Program-made: the position numbers and the translations under genes
The notes under the pieces: model-generated
What the model was told of the DNA's origin: nothing
Database searches by the model: none
What the model saw: the letters and a program-made list of their open reading frames with translations, nothing else
Origin: PHAA01 sp034927445
GTDB lineage: Bacteria; Bacillota; Syntrophomonadia; Syntrophomonadales; Syntrophomonadaceae
Assembly (NCBI GenBank): GCA_034927445.1
Contig: JAYFPZ010000003.1
Span: 193,789 to 257,788 of the forward strand
Direction of reading: 5' to 3'
DNA length: 64,000 nt
Shown: piece after piece, positions 60,019-64,000 of the stretch
Layout of the letters: every line of letters begins with the position of its first letter
Numbering within the stretch: position 1 is the stretch's first letter

Positions 60019-61599
60019 ATGGCAGAAAAATATGAAGTAATTGTTGCAGGTGCAGGACATAATGGACTTATCGTGGCAGCCTATCTAGCTAAGGCCGGAG
60101 TTAAGGTCCTCGTAGTCGAAGGTCAGGATATAATCGGCGGGGGAGTAATGAGCAAAGAAGGCTTGGCTGCACCTGGCTTTATAACAGATATGGCTTCAGT
60201 ATGTCATGGATTTATTCAACCTAATCCGGTAATTAAAAATGATGAATTAGAACTAAAATCAAAATATGGTCTTAAGTATATCACCCCTGAGAAACAGGTT
60301 GCGGTTGTTTTCCCCGATGACCGGTCCCTAATATTCTACCGTGATGTTGATAAGACCTGCCAATCCATAGCCCAATTCTCTGAAAAGGATGCCGATGCAT
60401 ATCGCAAATTCTACGATTTAACCTCGAAACAACTAGACATGCTCACAGCTGGTCTATATTCACCAACTCCTAAATTCGGAGCCTTCTCAGCCGCCCTGGA
60501 GGGTACCCAGGAGGGCCTGGATCTACTTCATGCCATGCTAATCAGCGGCGATGACATAGCTAAAGAATGGTTTGAGGACGATCATACCTTAATCGCCTGT
60601 AATCGATTTGTATCAGAAAATATGATGGATCCGCGCGTTGATGGTAGTGCCCTTAACTTATACCTGTTTATACCTGTCTGCCATAAATATGGTTGGCCGC
60701 TTGCGGTTGGAGGATCCGGAGAGCTGTCTCAGTCTCTGGGAAGATGTATTATAGACCATGGTGGAGAAATTCGCACTTCCAGCTGGGTCAAGAAATTTAA
60801 AATCGAGGCTGGAGAATGTAAAGGCGTTATTCTGGAAAGCGGTGAAGAGATTTTGGCAACCAAGGCGGTTGTTACTAACCTAAGTATCAAGCAGCTAGAT
60901 GAACGTATGCTTGGCGCTGAAAACGTCACCGAACATTATTCCACCCGGGTTAAGAATCTGCGCTTCCAGGAGTATCAGGCTATGCTTCAGGGCTATGCAC
61001 TCAATGAAGCTCCTTCATATAAAGCTGGAAAAGATGTCGATGAAAGCTTCTTGGTAGAGTTTGCTCCTGACACTATGCTGGATTTTAACAAAGAATTTGA
61101 TGCTTATTCCTACGGCCAGCCGTGGATAAAATCCCCCTTATGCATGACTTTAACCCGGTGGGACCCCACCCGTGCACCGGCCGGAAAGCATACTTTATAT
61201 CTCTATCATTATGAGCCTTACAATCTAGCAGGTGGAGGTCAAAGATGGGATGAAATCAAGGAGCAGGTAGCAGATGAAATCTTAAATAATTATCGTAAAC
61301 GCACCACTAACATGGGACCAGAAAATATTATAGGCAGATGGGTAAGTTCGCCTCTCGACAAGGAACGCCGGAATCCCGCTTGGATTCAGGGTAACTTTAA
61401 TCACATCGGCTCACAGTTGATACAACAATTTGGCAATCGTCCCTTCCCAGAGGTACAAGATTATCGTATGCCAGTGGAGAAGATGTATCTTTGCGGTCCC
61501 AGCACCTACCCTGGTCCTGGTGTTATCGGGGGCGGGCGTGCAGCAGTTCAGGTTGTAATGGAAGATTTGGGAATTGATTTTGATGATGTAGTTGGTTAA
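60019..61599 (+). CDS. PYROXD2/CrtI-like FAD-dependent oxidoreductase
   Basis: 526 residues. N-terminal dinucleotide fold VIVAGAGHNGLIVAAYLAK with GGGVMS, and a C-terminal FAD motif around YLCGPSTYPGPGVIGGGRA. It belongs to the phytoene-desaturase-like/PYROXD2 branch rather than true carotenoid enzymes, and no carotenoid genes surround it. The substrate is unknown. AAAAGGAGG lies before ATG 60019. It is behind a sigma-54 promoter with a divergent AcoR-like activator, pointing to expression induced by a metabolite, perhaps acetoin-like or hydrophobic. Confidence 0.9.
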   Translation: MAEKYEVIVAGAGHNGLIVAAYLAKAGVKVLVVEGQDIIGGGVMSKEGLAAPGFITDMASVCHGFIQPNPVIKNDELELKSKYGLKYITPEKQVAVVFPDDRSLIFYRDVDKTCQSIAQFSEKDADAYRKFYDLTSKQLDMLTAGLYSPTPKFGAFSAALEGTQEGLDLLHAMLISGDDIAKEWFEDDHTLIACNRFVSENMMDPRVDGSALNLYLFIPVCHKYGWPLAVGGSGELSQSLGRCIIDHGGEIRTSSWVKKFKIEAGECKGVILESGEEILATKAVVTNLSIKQLDERMLGAENVTEHYSTRVKNLRFQEYQAMLQGYALNEAPSYKAGKDVDESFLVEFAPDTMLDFNKEFDAYSYGQPWIKSPLCMTLTRWDPTRAPAGKHTLYLYHYEPYNLAGGGQRWDEIKEQVADEILNNYRKRTTNMGPENIIGRWVSSPLDKERRNPAWIQGNFNHIGSQLIQQFGNRPFPEVQDYRMPVEKMYLCGPSTYPGPGVIGGGRAAVQVVMEDLGIDFDDVVG

Positions 61600-61698
61600 C
61601 TACTTCCCAGTTTAAGAAGTTGAAATAGGTCAGGTGGGGGCTCAAAAGTTTGGGTCCCCGCAAAATAAAATTCCATAAAGGGGCAAGGTGTATATTTT

Positions 61699-62277
61699 AT
61701 GAAAAAACTTTTTGCATGGATTGCAGTATTACTAGGTATCTGGTTAATGATAACTCCGTGGTTGCTGGATTATAGGGAGATGCTGCCCCAATGGCATGAT
61801 ACCATTGTAGGGTTGGTTATTATTATTTTGGGCCTTATTTTTAATTATAGCAAGGTTGATCATTCTTTAAACTGGCTGCACTTCGTCAATATTATTCTCG
61901 GATTGTGGTTATGTGCCTCAGGTATATTCATCTTTGGACCAATATCAACTATAATTCGCTTGAATGAAATAATCGTGGGTATCTTGTTAACACTGTTTTC
62001 TGTTATTGCTACCCAAATAATCGAGGGCAAAAAGACTTACGTATATACAAAAGAAGGCAGCGTATTGGTCGAAATGTCCAAGATGAATTATAAAGATGGA
62101 ATTATTGTGATGAAAGGTAAGGCTTTCGGCTCAATGCCCCAAGTCATGCATGTAAGACCTAACGAGATTTGGAACATGGTTGGTATGGTGCCTTTTGAAA
62201 TAATTCTGCATATGCCTAAGTTACTGTACCTGGGTTGGAAGCAGAGTAAAGAAAAAGTTGCTGCTAAAAATTCTTAG
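61699..62277 (+). CDS. SPW repeat-type membrane protein with cytoplasmic tail
   Basis: 192 residues. About four to five hydrophobic segments fill residues 1-115, including the repeat-like GIWLMITPWLLDY and GLWLCASGIFIFG, typical of SPW motif proteins. The final 75 residues are soluble and basic. It lies about 100 nt after the flavoprotein gene and may be part of its transcript. The function is unknown. Confidence 0.75.
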   Translation: MKKLFAWIAVLLGIWLMITPWLLDYREMLPQWHDTIVGLVIIILGLIFNYSKVDHSLNWLHFVNIILGLWLCASGIFIFGPISTIIRLNEIIVGILLTLFSVIATQIIEGKKTYVYTKEGSVLVEMSKMNYKDGIIVMKGKAFGSMPQVMHVRPNEIWNMVGMVPFEIILHMPKLLYLGWKQSKEKVAAKNS

Positions 62278-62302
62278 TCAACTTAGGAGAAAGGTCTTTT
62301 TT

Positions 62303-62410
62303 GTGATGAGGATTAAACCAGAATCTTTTCCGGCTATTATTATAGAACGGAGAGGATGGATTTTAAGGTACTGCACCGATTGCCAGCCAGATTATCCAAA
62401 TTTATCTTAA
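62303..62410 (+). CDS. Possible 35-residue peptide gene
   Basis: From GTG 62303 (next codon ATG), preceded by GGAGAAAGG, the frame reads MRIKPESFPAIIIERRGWIL then RYCTDCQPDYPNLS and stop. It contains a CxxC pair. Support is only the ribosome site and the open frame. The rest of 62411-62738 has no gene apart from the palindrome listed. Confidence 0.35.
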   Translation: MMRIKPESFPAIIIERRGWILRYCTDCQPDYPNLS

Positions 62411-62554
62411 GCTAGTTTATTCTGATTTATTCTATTGGAAAGATCTATCTGGATTTCCCCTTCGTAAAGTTTATTATTTCATGGCAGTTATGGTATTCCA
62501 ACGTCACAAAAAAGGACTGCTATTAACAAGATGAAACAAATAATCTATCTAAAT

Positions 62555-62593
62555 GTATAACATTTTGAGTGTTGACCACTCAAAATGTTATAC
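62555..62593. other. 17-bp perfect inverted repeat
   Basis: GTATAACATTTTGAGTG (62555-62571) and CACTCAAAATGTTATAC (62577-62593) flank TTGAC. It is followed by AAGCCTCTG, so no T-tract. It could be an operator or the inside-out ends of a tiny element. Confidence 0.6.
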
Positions 62594-62738
62594 AAGCCTC
62601 TGTGGGGTTTGTTAAATAAATGCTAAAACAACATCATGGACCTATGTTAGTAAACTACGAAGAAAGCAAGCTTTGAATTTAATCAATACTAAAATATGTA
62701 GCAAAAATTCATAATTAAGGTGGAATGGAGTTTTAACC

Positions 62739-63308
62739 ATGCAGATAATTAGAGAAGCAGAAAATTATATTGGTGATGAAAGACCTCTTTTTCTAGCCTT
62801 GGGCAACTTTGACGGTGTCCATTTGGGACATAAGGAACTCATTTTGCAATTGGTAGAACATGCACATATATACCAAGGCAAAGCAGCCGCATTTATATTT
62901 GATCCCCACCCAGCTTCAATTCTAACACCCAATAAGGCCCCTAGGATGCTGGTAACCAAAGAGCGAAAGGCTGAACTTCTCCAACAGTTGGGGCTTGATC
63001 TGCTTATATTTCATTCTTTTTCTTGTAAAGTTGCACACTGGAGTCCAGAAGAATTCATTAAGAGAATTCTTGTTGATTGCCTTGAGGTGAATGAAGTTTA
63101 TGTGGGCTTTAATTATTCATTTGGTTTTAAAGGTGTCGGAACACCAGAAATGTTAAGAACTTTAGGTGAAAAATACAGATTTCAGACTCATATTATACCG
63201 CCAGTAACTTTGGCGGCTGAAGTGATATCCAGCAGCTCAATTCGTATTTGCCTTGAGCAGGGCGACATTCATAAAGCTTGTCGTATGCTCGGTTATTGTG
63301 CTGTTTAA
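62739..63308 (+). CDS. Stand-alone FAD synthetase-like (RibF N-terminal domain) protein
   Basis: 189 residues, only the nucleotidyltransferase half of RibF: LALGNFDGVHLGHKELI, DPHPASIL, VGFNYSFGFKGVG and ISSSSIR. The riboflavin-kinase half is missing, and the stop at 63308 is natural. It would adenylylate FMN to FAD, perhaps for the neighbouring flavoprotein; a full RibF is probably encoded elsewhere. AAGGTGG precedes the start. Confidence 0.8.
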   Translation: MQIIREAENYIGDERPLFLALGNFDGVHLGHKELILQLVEHAHIYQGKAAAFIFDPHPASILTPNKAPRMLVTKERKAELLQQLGLDLLIFHSFSCKVAHWSPEEFIKRILVDCLEVNEVYVGFNYSFGFKGVGTPEMLRTLGEKYRFQTHIIPPVTLAAEVISSSSIRICLEQGDIHKACRMLGYCAV

Positions 63309-63355
63309 GATAAATTATACATCCTAAATGAAGAACAGAACATATATGCTAAGTG

Positions 63356-63457
63356 TGTCATGCTGAGTGTTAGCGAAGCATCTCGCAATCATATAAATGC
63401 GCATTATACGTTATTGTTGATAAGATCCTTCGTCGCCTTCGGTTCCTCAGGATGACA
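63356..63457. repeat. MITE-like repeat
   Basis: Terminal inverted repeats TGTCATGCTGAG (63356-63367) and CTCAGGATGACA (63446-63457), 11 of 12 matching, about 100 bp apart. The consensus TGTCATcCTGAGcGaAGCGAAG is a common bacterial miniature element. No gene is inside. Confidence 0.7.
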
Positions 63458-63532
63458 GAACATGTAATTTTTCAGTGGTCTTGAAGAACGAAATCGCTAG
63501 CGCGATGGTTTAGGAACGTAACTAAATAAGAA

Positions 63533-63570
63533 GTAGAGTGAAAGGCTGGGAAACCAGCCTTTCACTCTAC
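63533..63570. terminator. Strong hairpin with GAAA tetraloop
   Basis: GTAGAGTGAAAGGCTGG pairs perfectly with CCAGCCTTTCACTCTAC around GAAA on the plus strand. On the minus strand it is followed by TTCTTATTT and lies about 49 nt past the edge gene's stop, so it probably terminates that transcript. Confidence 0.65.
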
Positions 63571-63618
63571 CAAAACTTCCGATTGAATCCTTTTAGAAAC
63601 CGTCCCCTCGACAAGATT

Positions 63619-64000
63619 TTACCATTCGGGGGGTAGGTCTCTTAATTGTGTCAGATAGTAAACCGGGCCGTCCAGGCAGATGAACTCGCTGCCGATGTTG
63701 CAGCGGCCGCATTTGCCGATACCGCATTTCATCCGCATCTCCAGGGTGGTTATGACCTGGTCGTCGGCATAACCCATCTTCTCCATGGACTGCAAGACGA
63801 ATTTGATCATAATGGGCGGGCCGCAGACCACGGCGATGGCCCCGTCGGAACTGGGATTAACTTCTTCCAGGTAGGACGGAACAAATCCCACATGGCCGTC
63901 CCATTCGGGTTCCGCATTGTCAATGGTTACAAATACTTCGGTGTTGGGCTGATTAGGCCATAAATCAAACAGCTCTTCTTTAAAGCAGAGGTCAGCTTTG
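63619..64000 (-). CDS. Partial flavin/2Fe-2S reductase subunit (hydrogenase gamma / sulfite reductase B type)
   Basis: The frame is open from the window edge to 63619 (about 126 residues, 5' part missing). The visible end carries VVCGPPIMIKFVLQ, the NAD-binding part of ferredoxin-reductase-like folds, and the four-Cys 2Fe-2S motif MKCGIGKCGRCNIG with FICLDG. This is the usual C-terminus of gamma subunits of sulfhydrogenase, anaerobic sulfite reductase B and dihydroorotate dehydrogenase B electron-transfer families. It passes electrons between NAD(P)H and Fe-S partners. Confidence 0.88.
   Translation of the reverse strand, partial: KADLCFKEELFDLWPNQPNTEVFVTIDNAEPEWDGHVGFVPSYLEEVNPSSDGAIAVVCGPPIMIKFVLQSMEKMGYADDQVITTLEMRMKCGIGKCGRCNIGSEFICLDGPVYYLTQLRDLPPEW

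Overview
The window looks like chromosome from an anaerobic, Gram-positive-type clostridial bacterium (Firmicutes), plausibly near the Syntrophomonadaceae or Peptococcales. The evidence is the Bacillus/Clostridia gene order around alaS (AI-2E permease - alaS - ireB - ruvX - DUF1292 - mltG - U32), a tryptophan T-box, TRAP-like leader signals, an oxygen-sensitive two-subunit fumarase, a 2-hydroxyacyl-CoA dehydratase/activase pair, a sigma-54 regulator and strong AGGAGG ribosome binding sites. Species was not determined. No rRNA, tRNA, CRISPR array or phage was seen.

Layout. 0.3-3.6 kb: a Ser/Thr kinase with TPRs and a small membrane protein, divergent from an FHA/winged-helix regulator. 3.8-6.9 kb: a 1022-residue FAD/Fe-S oxidoreductase with a methionine-rich tail. 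7.3-19.2 kb: a long minus-strand housekeeping block (class B PBP, DUF4911, U32, MltG, VanW, DUF1292, RuvX, IreB, AlaS, AI-2E permease, a 58-aa zinc ribbon, PRC-barrel). 19.5-20.8 kb: rarA. 20.9-29.1 kb: trxA-csoR with a perfect CsoR-like operator, a 35-aa membrane protein, yfcE-rdgB-rph, fumarase beta and alpha, activase/dehydratase pair, murI and a GerMN lipoprotein. 29.3-30.1 kb: a radical SAM gene.

30.3-35.1 kb is the most unusual region. Two paralogous units each encode a DUF2294 protein and a zinc alcohol dehydrogenase. Every one of the four genes is preceded by a conserved RNA leader ending in an intrinsic terminator (six copies in all, three in tandem before one dehydrogenase). Two short relics of further DUF2294 genes show that the locus grew by duplication and decay. 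I could not match the leader to a known riboswitch.

35.2-42.8 kb: a DUF1285-like protein, an aminotransferase fused to an acyl-ACP-reductase-like domain, a RarD-type permease, and a TetR regulator whose candidate operator recurs before lon. 42.9-48.0 kb: a split trp cluster, with trpBA under a Trp T-box and trpDCF under a separate promoter with GAG/UAG repeats and a terminator, as for TRAP control. 48.2-51.5 kb: SPFH/NfeD pair, a butanediol-dehydrogenase-like enzyme and two small proteins. 51.8-56.1 kb: an SLH/chagasin/DUF3298 surface protein truncated by an IS21-family element with a clean 6-bp target duplication. 56.3-57.1 kb: a Phd-Uma2 fusion. 57.5-61.6 kb: an AcoR-like sigma-54 activator divergent from a PYROXD2/CrtI-like flavoprotein with a textbook sigma-54 promoter. 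61.7-64 kb: an SPW membrane protein, a stand-alone FAD-synthetase-like protein, a MITE-like repeat, and a partial Fe-S/flavin reductase subunit at the edge.
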